A DNA stretch of 64,000 bases from Chryseosolibacter sp964493505. GTDB lineage: Bacteria > Bacteroidota > Bacteroidia > Cytophagales > Cyclobacteriaceae. The notes under the pieces are model-generated. The model had not been told where the DNA came from. It ran no database searches and saw nothing but the letters and a program-made list of their open reading frames with translations. The stretch is from NCBI GenBank assembly GCA_964493505.1, contig CAZBNP010000002.1:1-64000 (forward strand), read 5' to 3'. Below are positions 17,711 through 25,700 of the stretch, piece after piece; within the stretch, counting starts at the first letter, position 1; the number at the start of each line of letters is the position of its first letter. The position numbers and the translations under genes are program-made.

Positions 17711-18490
17711 TTACAGCTCCCTGATACGAATATTGCGGAAGTACACAGGGGCGCCATGGTCCTGAAGTGATATGGCTCCTGTCTTCGACTTGTTCCAGTC
17801 GGGGTAGTCCTTCCATTTGCTGCTGTCGAGCCTGGCGCGGAAGTCGTCGCTGTTTTCGTCAAACTCGAGCACTTTCTCACCGTTCAGCCAGTGCTCAACG
17901 TGTCCATTGTTATAGACGATCCGCGCGGTATTCCACTCGCCGGAAGGATTTACTTTTTTATCGGCCGAAGCGGCGTGCATATCGTAGTTGCTCGCTACCG
18001 TCTGCGCGCTGCGAAGCGCTTCACCCTGCCAGCCGCTATCATCCAGCACCTGGTACTCCGGGCCCGTCTCATAGTCGTATTGGTACTTCGGATCTTCGAC
18101 AACGTGGTAAAGAACACCACTGTTACCACCCGGAGAGAGCTTGTAGTCCAGGATAAGATCGAAGTTGCTGAACTGACGTGTTGTGATGAGCGATCCACCC
18201 GCTTCTCCGCTGCCTTCTCCCAAACCTTCACCATCGCAGAGGATGGCGCCATCCGATACACTCCAGAGGGGGCCGATCGTATCGCGATTAAAACGTTTCC
18301 ATCCCTCGAGCGACTGGCCATCGAATAGCAACTGCCATCCTTCCGCCTGTTGTTCTTCGGTCAGGGTATTGGGCCCGCTTGATACGGCGTCGGCTGATTC
18401 GTTATTGGTGGATTCCTTCTTGCTATTGCAAGAGAGTAACGCGGCAGAGGTCAATGCCACAAGAGCAAACGAAATATAGATTCTTTTCAC
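17711..18490 (-). CDS. DUF1080 (3-keto-glycoside hydrolase-type) lipoprotein
   Basis: A 259-residue protein with a lipoprotein signal (MKRIYISFALVALTSAALLSCNSKK, Cys at the lipobox) and one DUF1080 domain. Characteristic segments are EGWQLLFDGQSLEGWKRF, FDLILDYKLSPGGNSGVLYHV, GEWNTARIVYNNGHVEHWLNGEKVLEF and the terminal VYFRNIRIREL. The fold is concanavalin-like. Members hydrolyse 3-keto-disaccharides and glycosides, so periplasmic or surface sugar processing is likely. It lies 8 bases upstream of the acyl-CoA oxidase-like gene and may be co-transcribed with it, although the link is not metabolic in any obvious way. Confidence 0.87.
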   Translation of the reverse strand: MKRIYISFALVALTSAALLSCNSKKESTNNESADAVSSGPNTLTEEQQAEGWQLLFDGQSLEGWKRFNRDTIGPLWSVSDGAILCDGEGLGEGSGEAGGSLITTRQFSNFDLILDYKLSPGGNSGVLYHVVEDPKYQYDYETGPEYQVLDDSGWQGEALRSAQTVASNYDMHAASADKKVNPSGEWNTARIVYNNGHVEHWLNGEKVLEFDENSDDFRARLDSSKWKDYPDWNKSKTGAISLQDHGAPVYFRNIRIREL

Positions 18491-18562
18491 ATCAGATTGT
18501 TTAAGCGACTAATTTAGCATTGTTTTTAGTTTCAGACAAGCGTCCGATCCCGGCTGCGTATA

Positions 18563-19300
18563 TTATCGTCCTTCTGTCTTTTTCTTTTGCCAAAGCTCTA
18601 CGGTGTTGAATACTATGGCGCAAAATGTTACCCAGATAAGTCCGCCGATATAGCCTGCGACGACGTCGCTCGGAAAATGGACACCGAGGTAGATACGACT
18701 CACACCAATCAGCAGGATAAGTAAGGCCAGAGACGTGACGGTTACAATGCGTACCCACATCGTCATTTCGTAGCGCACGCAAAGGTAGATGAGGAAACCG
18801 TAAAAAGCCATGGCAGACATCGAGTGTCCGCTTGGGTAGCTGAGGGTATCAACCGCTATAAGGCGTTCCCAGTCAGGTCTCGGACGATTGATGATCCGTT
18901 TCAGAACAACGTTCGCCGCCGTCGACAGCAACAGCACCAGGGTTGTCTGAAGGATAAACTTCCAGCGATGTTTTTTGATATAGCTGTACACCGCCATCAG
19001 GATCGCGATAATGATGTATGCGGTTTTATCGCCGAGATGCGTGACGAATATGAGGAAGCTCGTCAACCCGTCGCTGCGAAGGGATACAATATGGGTTGAG
19101 ACGACGTCGTCGAACTGAGTGAGGTCATTTTCGGCGAGTTCGTCGGTGAGTTCGGCGAAGCCGTTCAGCGCCGCGATAAACAGGGCCGCCGCAATCGCGA
19201 TGGTGATATAGTATGGGAGGTCGTTGTTCCCTGCGTGAAGCCGGTCGCGGACAAAGATCCGCATCCAGCGAAGGACATTCTGTAGTACTCGTCCTATCAT
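18563..19300 (-). CDS. PAP2-family membrane phosphatase
   Basis: A 245-residue integral membrane phosphatase of the phosphatidic acid phosphatase type 2 family. The three motifs are KRIINRPRPDWE, YPSGHSM and SRIYLGVHFPSDVVAG, giving the active-site Lys/Arg, the PSGH loop and the catalytic His-Asp. About six hydrophobic segments surround them. Substrates of such enzymes are lipid phosphates or undecaprenyl diphosphate. ATG 19300 (MIGRVLQNV) is chosen; the frame continues to 19474, but those residues are Arg/Cys-rich and look non-coding. Confidence 0.9.
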   Translation of the reverse strand: MIGRVLQNVLRWMRIFVRDRLHAGNNDLPYYITIAIAAALFIAALNGFAELTDELAENDLTQFDDVVSTHIVSLRSDGLTSFLIFVTHLGDKTAYIIIAILMAVYSYIKKHRWKFILQTTLVLLLSTAANVVLKRIINRPRPDWERLIAVDTLSYPSGHSMSAMAFYGFLIYLCVRYEMTMWVRIVTVTSLALLILLIGVSRIYLGVHFPSDVVAGYIGGLIWVTFCAIVFNTVELWQKKKTEGR

Positions 19301-19428
19301 ATAAAAAGCTGATTGCCGGCTGCAATAACCGCCATTATTGGTGAACTCGCAAGAACAGCGTGGCAGCGACGCTCGTAAACCTCCGTGCCTGCAACGAAAG
19401 CGCCGATTCCCTGACCGGAAATGCCTGT

Positions 19429-19463
19429 TTTGCGCCTGGTAAAGCAAAGAAATGTTATATTTG
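19429..19463 (+). promoter_or_regulatory. Promoter of the beta-propeller lipoprotein gene
   Basis: TTTG (19429-19432), 23 bases, then TATATTTG (19456-19463), a perfect -7 element. Spacing is a little long. The start codon is at 19518. Confidence 0.5.
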
Positions 19464-19517
19464 ACCGGCAGCATTGGATGATGATATGTTGTGCCGCCTA
19501 ACTTAAATCAACGCTAT

Positions 19518-20396
19518 ATGAAATCACACAGGATTATTCTTCTTGCCCTCGTTGCACTGACCGTAGCCTGCGGCCAGAAAAAGGAGGAAAGTGAAACGTC
19601 GGAACAGCCTGTCGAAGAGAAGGCGCCGGTAACACTGACGAAGAAATGGGAAACCGAGCCTCTGTTGACAACCTGTGAGTCGGTACTGTATGATGAGGCA
19701 AAGGACATTTTATACGTTTCGAATATCAATAACTCGCCGGCCGACAAGGACAACAACGGATTTGTGTCGACGGTGACGCTGGACGGCAAGATCGCCACCG
19801 AGAAGTGGGCGACCGGTATGGACGCACCGAAGGGGATGGGGTTGCTTAACGGCAAGCTGTTTGTGGCCGACCTTGACCGCGTTCACGAAGTCGACACCGA
19901 AACCGGAGCGATTTCGCATACCTACTCCGTGGAAGGTGCGACATTCCTCAATGACATTGCGGTAGGCGACGGCAAAGTTTTCGTCAGCGACTCGCGCGGC
20001 GGCGCGATCTATGTGATCGAAAACGGAGAAGTATCGAATTTGATATCCCTCGAAGGACCGAACGGCTTGTTTTTCGAGGAAGGCAGACTTTTGGTAGCAT
20101 TGTGGGGAGAGAAGACGCTTAATACGCTCGACCTCGCAACGAAAGAAGTTGTCAAAAGAGTTGAAGGCATTGAAAACCCTGACGGTATTGAAGCGATTGG
20201 CGACAATGAATATCTCGTTTCGAGCTGGAATGGTATCATTCACCACGTAGACTCCGACTGGAAGCGCACGGTGATTCTGGATACACGTCAGGACTCGGTG
20301 CACTCTGCCGACATCGGATATATAAAGGCAAAGAACCTACTGCTGGTGCCTACTTTTTTCAAGGACAAGGTAGTTGCCTATGAGGTGACGAAATAG
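19518..20396 (+). CDS. Beta-propeller (SMP-30/gluconolactonase-like) lipoprotein
   Basis: A 292-residue putative lipoprotein (MKSHRIILLALVALTVACGQKKEE, Cys 18) with an acidic linker, then a six-bladed-propeller-like domain. Its strands recur as CESVLYDEAKDILYVSNIN, APKGMGLLNGKLFVADLDRVHEVD, FLNDIAVGDGKVFVSDSRGGAIYVI and NPDGIEAIGDNEYLVSSWNGIIHHV, the DGI..D and SD.. pattern typical of SMP-30-like proteins. A lactonase or binding function is possible; the substrate is unknown. ATG 19518 is preferred to an in-frame codon at 19491. It ends two bases from the convergent gene. Confidence 0.75.
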   Translation: MKSHRIILLALVALTVACGQKKEESETSEQPVEEKAPVTLTKKWETEPLLTTCESVLYDEAKDILYVSNINNSPADKDNNGFVSTVTLDGKIATEKWATGMDAPKGMGLLNGKLFVADLDRVHEVDTETGAISHTYSVEGATFLNDIAVGDGKVFVSDSRGGAIYVIENGEVSNLISLEGPNGLFFEEGRLLVALWGEKTLNTLDLATKEVVKRVEGIENPDGIEAIGDNEYLVSSWNGIIHHVDSDWKRTVILDTRQDSVHSADIGYIKAKNLLLVPTFFKDKVVAYEVTK

Positions 20397-20398
20397 GT

Positions 20399-21640
20399 TT
20401 ACGTCTTTTGCTTCTTTTTCCGGGCTGACGGAAACAAGACATTGTTCAGGATCAGCCGATAGCCCGGCGAGTTCGGAAAAAGATTCAGGTCGGAAGGGCC
20501 TCGCCCACGGCCGGGAACACTTTCCGGGTCATGCCCGCTGTAGTACGTCCAATGCCCGCGCTCAAGCTCGCCGTAAATGTAGCGCACGTGATTCTTGTGC
20601 CTGTTTTCTCCGAGAATTAGCACCGTCGGTTTCACCACGTATTTGTTGAAAGCGGTTGTCTGCCCGTGAAACTCCCGAATCGAATGAGTGTGGTTTTGGG
20701 TTAACATCGACGGGACAATATCCCATTTGGCCGAAAACACAAAGACATTGAAGTAGTCTTGCGACGAATTAAAATAATCGCGATTGACGTTGATGTCGGA
20801 GAAGCGGCGACTGTACCCCGGCTCGAGGGTAAACTTCTCGAAGGCAAGACTCTTTTCGAAATCGAGCTTCTCTTGTGCTCCCGGATCAGAGTCGTCGCCG
20901 TCGTAGTTACTTTCACTGATATCCACGCCTTCGGCCGCCAGCGCTATATCGAATGTTTCAGCTCCGGAGCACATTGCAAACAGGTAGCCGCCGGCGGCGC
21001 AAAATGCCTTGATCCTCCGCGCTACCGCGAGTTTCATATCCGACACTTTTCCGTAGCCGAGGCGTTGTGCGGTGGCTTCCTGAATATCAGCTTCGACCCG
21101 GCTTTGGTTTCGGCGCACCTGGCGGCCGTGCTGGCCGGTGAAATCTTCGTGATGGAGGTGTATCCAGTCGAACTGCGCAAGGGCGTCGTCGGCTAGTATT
21201 TCCTCATCGTACACTATTTTGTAGGGGATTTCGGCGTAGTCGAGCACAAGCATGACTGCGTCAGTCTCGTCGAGTATAAATTCATTCTTTGGCGAGTAAA
21301 CAGCAATCCTCGGGGCTTTCTCCAGAATGACCGCATTCATATTCACCGCGGGACTTGAAATCTCCGTCCGTATACGTTCTGCGTCGGCGTCGGAGATGAT
21401 CGTATGCGTAATGCCGCGCACAAGACATTCTTGCCGCAGTAGCTGGGAATAGGGGATGAGGAAACTGCCTCCCCGGTAGTTGAGTAGCCATTCAACGGTG
21501 ACGTCTTGTTGAAGGACGTAAAACGCCAGACCGTAGGCCTTGAGGTGGTTGCGCTGCTCATCATCCATCGGAACAAGAATGCCGTTACCCAGGCTGACCA
21601 GGGGTCCCAATAGCAGCAGTATGATCGCGACTTTCCTCAT
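20399..21640 (-). CDS. Exported Bacteroidota protein with amidotransferase-like fold (often labelled asparagine synthetase B)
   Basis: A 413-residue protein with a signal peptide (MRKVAIILLLLGPLVSLGNG) and the conserved start ILVPMDDEQRNHLKAYGLAFYVL..VEWLLNYRGGSFLIPYS. Homologues in Bacteroidota are commonly labelled asparagine synthetase B, but the glutaminase and synthetase domains of AsnB are not visible and the protein is exported. The central KAFCAAGGYLFAMCSGAETFDIALAAEGVDI, with the Cys in a nucleophile-elbow-like context, and HLHHEDFTGQ suggest a class I glutamine-amidotransferase-like (flavodoxin-type) fold. The function is unknown; an envelope role is inferred. Confidence 0.75.
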   Translation of the reverse strand: MRKVAIILLLLGPLVSLGNGILVPMDDEQRNHLKAYGLAFYVLQQDVTVEWLLNYRGGSFLIPYSQLLRQECLVRGITHTIISDADAERIRTEISSPAVNMNAVILEKAPRIAVYSPKNEFILDETDAVMLVLDYAEIPYKIVYDEEILADDALAQFDWIHLHHEDFTGQHGRQVRRNQSRVEADIQEATAQRLGYGKVSDMKLAVARRIKAFCAAGGYLFAMCSGAETFDIALAAEGVDISESNYDGDDSDPGAQEKLDFEKSLAFEKFTLEPGYSRRFSDINVNRDYFNSSQDYFNVFVFSAKWDIVPSMLTQNHTHSIREFHGQTTAFNKYVVKPTVLILGENRHKNHVRYIYGELERGHWTYYSGHDPESVPGRGRGPSDLNLFPNSPGYRLILNNVLFPSARKKKQKT

Positions 21641-21734
21641 CGACGTTCCTGACGACTATTTAAGGTACGCTTTTCCGGAACGGAAACAGAGCGGAGGGTG
21701 GAATTTGTTTTCCGCCCCAACCGTCAGGACGGGA

Positions 21735-21962
21735 TCAGATGTAGAATTCGAACTGAAAGTCGGTCTCGTTGTCAGCGATCTGCAGGGGCTTCATCGCGAT
21801 AATGCGCGTGCTGTTAAAGGCTCGTATGAATTCGCTCCGGCTGATCCGAAGCTTGCTTTTGCCGGGTTTGATCTTGTGGTATTGCATTCTGCCCGACCGG
21901 TTGGCTACAGCGCTATAGACCCATTCGCAGGGAAACGGAATAGGGGAGGGGACGTAGCGCAT
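21735..21962 (-). CDS. Small hypothetical protein (75 residues)
   Basis: ATG 21962 opens a 75-residue frame (MRYVPSPIPFPCEWVYSAVANRSGRMQYHKIKPGKSKLRIS...) ending in an aromatic, acidic tail. It starts 6 bases after the stop of the 81-residue gene on the same strand, suggesting a two-gene operon. Composition is balanced and codon use resembles neighbouring genes. I do not recognise the family. An overlapping 143-codon frame on the other strand is less protein-like. Confidence 0.45.
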   Translation of the reverse strand: MRYVPSPIPFPCEWVYSAVANRSGRMQYHKIKPGKSKLRISRSEFIRAFNSTRIIAMKPLQIADNETDFQFEFYI

Positions 21963-21967
21963 GGCTG

Positions 21968-22213
21968 TTAGTAGCTCTTAATGAAATCGTGGTACAACAT
22001 GGTGTTCTGCCTGGAATTGTATTCCGATAGCAATGTATAGGCATTGCGCGGCACGTAGTCAAACCGCTTTTTATACTCTTCAATCTTGATACACAGTTCC
22101 TGGATATAGAACCTGATCTGATCAGGATTCCTGCATTCCGACGGCTGGACAAAGTTTCTGAGGGCGAAGGCCGTCAGCTCCCGTTCAACATGCTTCTTTT
22201 CGTATTCGCTCAT
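21968..22213 (-). CDS. Small hypothetical protein (81 residues)
   Basis: ATG 22213 gives MSEYEKKHVERELTAFALRNFVQPSECRNPDQIRFYIQELCIKIEEYKKRFDYVPRNAYTLLSEYNSRQNTMLYHDFIKSY, read here in parts: a charged helical start, a two-Cys central part and a C-terminal Tyr/Asn-rich part. No signal or membrane segment. The longer frame (to 22291) enters the AT-rich island and is unlikely to be coding. The family is unknown; it may be a small regulatory or protein-binding factor. It seems to head an operon with the 75-residue gene. Confidence 0.6.
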   Translation of the reverse strand: MSEYEKKHVERELTAFALRNFVQPSECRNPDQIRFYIQELCIKIEEYKKRFDYVPRNAYTLLSEYNSRQNTMLYHDFIKSY

Positions 22214-22513
22214 ATCAGTATTGTGAATAATTGCACAATAATATGTCATATTATTATTATATAAAACTATTTGTTGTGCAATTTTCCACAAAAATTTTAA
22301 TACAAATTCATATAATTAATTGATAATTAATATGTTAAGTAAATAATGAAATAATATAGATTTGAATATTTATACTAAATATCTAGTAATCTGTATATTA
22401 TATGATTCATTGAATGTATATACCCGATTATACCCAGGGTTTAGGGTTGATGCATTCAGCCAGTCAGGTATGATTTTAGTAGTTACATACAGCTGCCAGG
22501 ACGAGCCCTGGAG
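22214..22513. other. AT-rich intergenic island
   Basis: Three hundred bases without a convincing gene between divergent units. The part from about 22,215 to 22,430 is very AT-rich, in strong contrast to the rest of the window. It holds nested inverted repeats (next entry) and presumably the promoters of the small-gene operon (minus) and the hybrid kinase unit (plus). I see no clear TAnnTTTG element on the plus strand here. Confidence 0.6.
22229..22283. repeat. Nested inverted repeats upstream of the 81-residue gene
   Basis: An outer pair AATTGCACAA (22229-22238) and TTGTGCAATT (22274-22283) is a perfect 10-bp inverted repeat. Inside it AATAATAT (22237-22244) and ATATTATT (22248-22255) form a perfect 8-bp inverted repeat with a 3-base centre. 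The arrangement begins 16 bases before the ATG at 22213 (minus strand), so it is a candidate operator region or mRNA structure. Confidence 0.5.
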
Positions 22514-22729
22514 ATGAATATTTTGTATGGAAGTCAGTCCGGAAATAAATACCTTAACCCGGCTTCGGTTACGCCGTCTGAGATAAATGACGACCGTGAT
22601 ACCTGCCTCAAATTTTTGTACCGCTATTGTGGGAGTGATGGTGCCCTCCTGTTACACAAGCCGATGGAGCACAAGCCGATGGAGGTGGAAACAGATAACG
22701 GCGATTTTCTTTATTCTTGCAGAAGCTAA
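22514..22729 (+). CDS. Possible small ORF (71 residues) upstream of the hybrid kinase
   Basis: ATG 22514 opens a frame MNILYGSQSGNKYLNPASVTPSEIND..., ending 13 bases before the kinase ATG. It has no recognised domain and includes the duplicated peptide HKPME-HKPME. It could be a real small protein co-transcribed with the kinase, or a non-coding leader. No homologue is recognised. Confidence 0.3.
   Translation: MNILYGSQSGNKYLNPASVTPSEINDDRDTCLKFLYRYCGSDGALLLHKPMEHKPMEVETDNGDFLYSCRS
22655..22684 (+). repeat. 15-bp exact tandem duplication
   Basis: CACAAGCCGATGGAG occurs twice back to back (22655-22669 and 22670-22684). Its length is a multiple of three, so the frame of the surrounding small ORF is kept. 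Confidence 0.85.
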
Positions 22730-22742
22730 CCAATGAGCCAAC

Positions 22743-25700
22743 ATGAGCTTTTTGAAAGACCTTTCAATAAGAAATAAACTACTTGTTATTTCGACGATCC
22801 CGCTTTTGGGTCTTGCATTACTTTTATACCAATCGATATCGGAATCTCTTCATCAAAAGAATGCCTCCCAGCAGGTGTACAACGAATGCGAACGCGTTGA
22901 ACGGCTCTCCCTCCTGATTCACGAGCTGCAAAACGAAAGGGGGGGATATCTCAGTTTTCTCGCGAGCAATTCAGAGCAGGATGAGGGCAGGCTTTCCGAT
23001 CAGGCTCAATCAACAGACCGGGCTCTGTCGGCGGTGAAGGACATCTACCGCACACAGGGTATTTCCACGGATATTTTTATTCACTTTGATAGCCTCAATG
23101 CTTTCAGGCTTGATGTCAGGTCGCATGCAGAGAAATTGAACTTCCTGAAAACCACGTTGCTGAACGAGGTCTACCATATTTCCAGGGTTTCGCAGAATCC
23201 CGAGATCCGGAGCAGACTGGAAGCGCATTTGTTTTTGCTTTATATGAAAGAGTACTTCTCCAGGACGAAGAATATTCTTTTGCCATTTTTTATCAATGAA
23301 GATTTTCGGGGAGCCGAGTTTGCACGATTTGTCACTCGCAAGGGCCAATACGATTTGAGCCGGGCTCGGTTTCTCGAGAGAGCCCAGGAGGATGTTGCGG
23401 CCTATTACGCCGAGGAGGTCGAGGCGTCACCGATAGCACAGGTCCACGCGAAGTTTGATTCCCTTGTTATCAACCCTGATATTGTTCATCAGCTAACCGG
23501 GCAGGCCTGGTGGAGCCAGACGGCCAGCGTGGTGGATGCGTTCGCGGCGGCAGAACGGTTTTCCCTGCAGCAGATACGGGAGCGCTCGGAGATACTTATG
23601 GTGGCGATGAATCGGAGTGTTTGGTTGAATGTGTTGATGGGTGTGCTGGTGATCGCGTTGATTATGCTACTGGTAAACTACACGATCCGGCAAATTGTTT
23701 CTTCCCTCACGAAGATCAAAGCCGCCGCGCAGAAGCTCGCCACCGGCGAGGTGGATATCCTTGTTAGCGATGACTCCCGCGACGAGGTCGGCGACCTCGT
23801 CAGATCGTTCAACAAGATGGCCGATAGCATCAAAGGATATGCTCAAACCGCGCAGTTGATAGGGAGGGGCGACTACGGCATCGAGGTTGCTGTACGAGGT
23901 GAGCGCGACGTTCTGGGCACTGCCCTCGACACCATGCGCGCGGATCTGGCACGGTTGTCGGCCGAGACGGAAATGCGGACCTGGCTGTTGACGGGAAACA
24001 ACCGGCTCAATGACCGGTTGCGGGGAGAGAAGGAACTACAGGGATTGGCGGATGATGTGATCGGTGAGCTTACCCGTTTTATGAATGCGCAGGTCGGCGC
24101 GTTGTATGTGCGCGAGAACGGGCACCTGGCGTTAGCCGGGCGCTACGCCTTTTCATCAAACGGAACGAACGGAAAATTCGACCTGCGACAGGGGCTGGTG
24201 GGGCAGGCTGCTGCAGATGGAAAACATATTATCGTGCGCGACATTCCCGACGATTATCTCAGGGTCACCTCGGCATTGGGCAATGCAAAACCACGACACG
24301 TCGTGGTCTATCCTTTTAAATACGAAGGGGAGATCAAGGGTGTACTCGAGATCGGTTCGATGCATGGATTCTCACCGGCCGACCTCGATTTGCTGAATCT
24401 GGTCAATGACCACATCGGTGTAGCGATCAATGCCACCCAGTCGCGGCAGAGACTGAAGGCGCTCCTGGAAGAAACTCAGCGTCAATCGGAAGAACTCGAA
24501 ACACAACAGGAGGAGCTGAAGCAATACAACGAAGAACTGCTGGAGAAAACGAACCTGTTGCTGAAGTCGGAAGAGGAGTTAAGGGCGCAGCAGGCAGAGC
24601 TTCAGGTGACCAATGAAGAGTTGGTTGAAAAAGCTTCCCTGCTCGAGGCGCAGAAGCAAAATCTTGAGTACACTTCATCTCAGATGGAGATAAAAACCAG
24701 GGAGCTGGAGGCAGCGAACCAGTACAAGAGCGAGTTTTTGTCAAACATGTCGCACGAACTGCGGACTCCCCTGAACAGCATTCTGATCCTCGCGCAGGTG
24801 CTGATCGAAAATCGCAACAAGACCCTGTCATCCAAAGAAATTCAGTTTGCCAACACTATCCTCAACTCGGGCAACGACCTGTTGAATCTGATCAACGAGA
24901 TTCTCGATCTGTCGAGAATTGAAGCTGGTAAGATGGGGCTCGACATCGATTCGTTTTCAACGGACGCGCTGATGGAGAATTTGGAGGATGCCTTCAGTGA
25001 GCTGGCCCGAAGCAGGAAAATCAAATTTTCCGTTCGCTGCCATCCGAAGTTGAAAGGGAAAGTGGTGGTTTCGGATCAGCAGCGCGTGGAGCAGGTGTTG
25101 AAGAACTTTCTGTCGAACGCTTTTAAGTTCACGGGCAACGGCGGGAAGGTGGAGTTGATGATCGACATTCCGTCATCGGACGTACGATTCCGGAAAAAGA
25201 GCCTGGAAATGTCGGCAGACAAGCTCGCTTTCGTTGTAACGGATACAGGAGCCGGTATTCCGGAAGATAAACTTGAGGTCATCTTTGAGGCGTTTCAGCA
25301 GGTTGACGGCTCGAACAAGCGGAAATACGGCGGTACCGGTCTCGGGTTGTCGATCAGTCGGGAACTTGCCAGTCTTCTGGGCGGTGAGATTCACGTCACA
25401 AGCAAGCTTGGGAAAGGTAGCGCATTCGCCTTTTACATGCCTGCTGAACACGCGCCGGGTGAGCAGGAGCAGACCGGTAGCAACAATCAGGAACAGCTTC
25501 GCACGGGGGAGGATGAGCCGGTTGAAGTTGTTGAACAGATGCCTGTGATAGACGCGTCTCATTATGATGACCAGCACCTGGTTACCGAAGGCGACCGCAT
25601 CATTCTGATTATGGAAGACGACATCGAGTTCTCCAAAGTCTTGCTCGAATTTGTTCACGAAAGAAATTACAAAGGCGTTATTGCACACCAGGGGGACATC

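Noticed and set aside
21540..21971. 143-codon frame on the plus strand
   Set aside because: It overlaps the start of the exported amidotransferase-like gene and the 75-residue gene on the other strand, and its protein looks random.
22374..22387. ACTAAATATCTAGT, resembling the imu operator half-sites
   Set aside because: Only the outer ACTA/TAGT match, the inner bases and spacing differ, and the region is so AT-rich that a chance match is likely.
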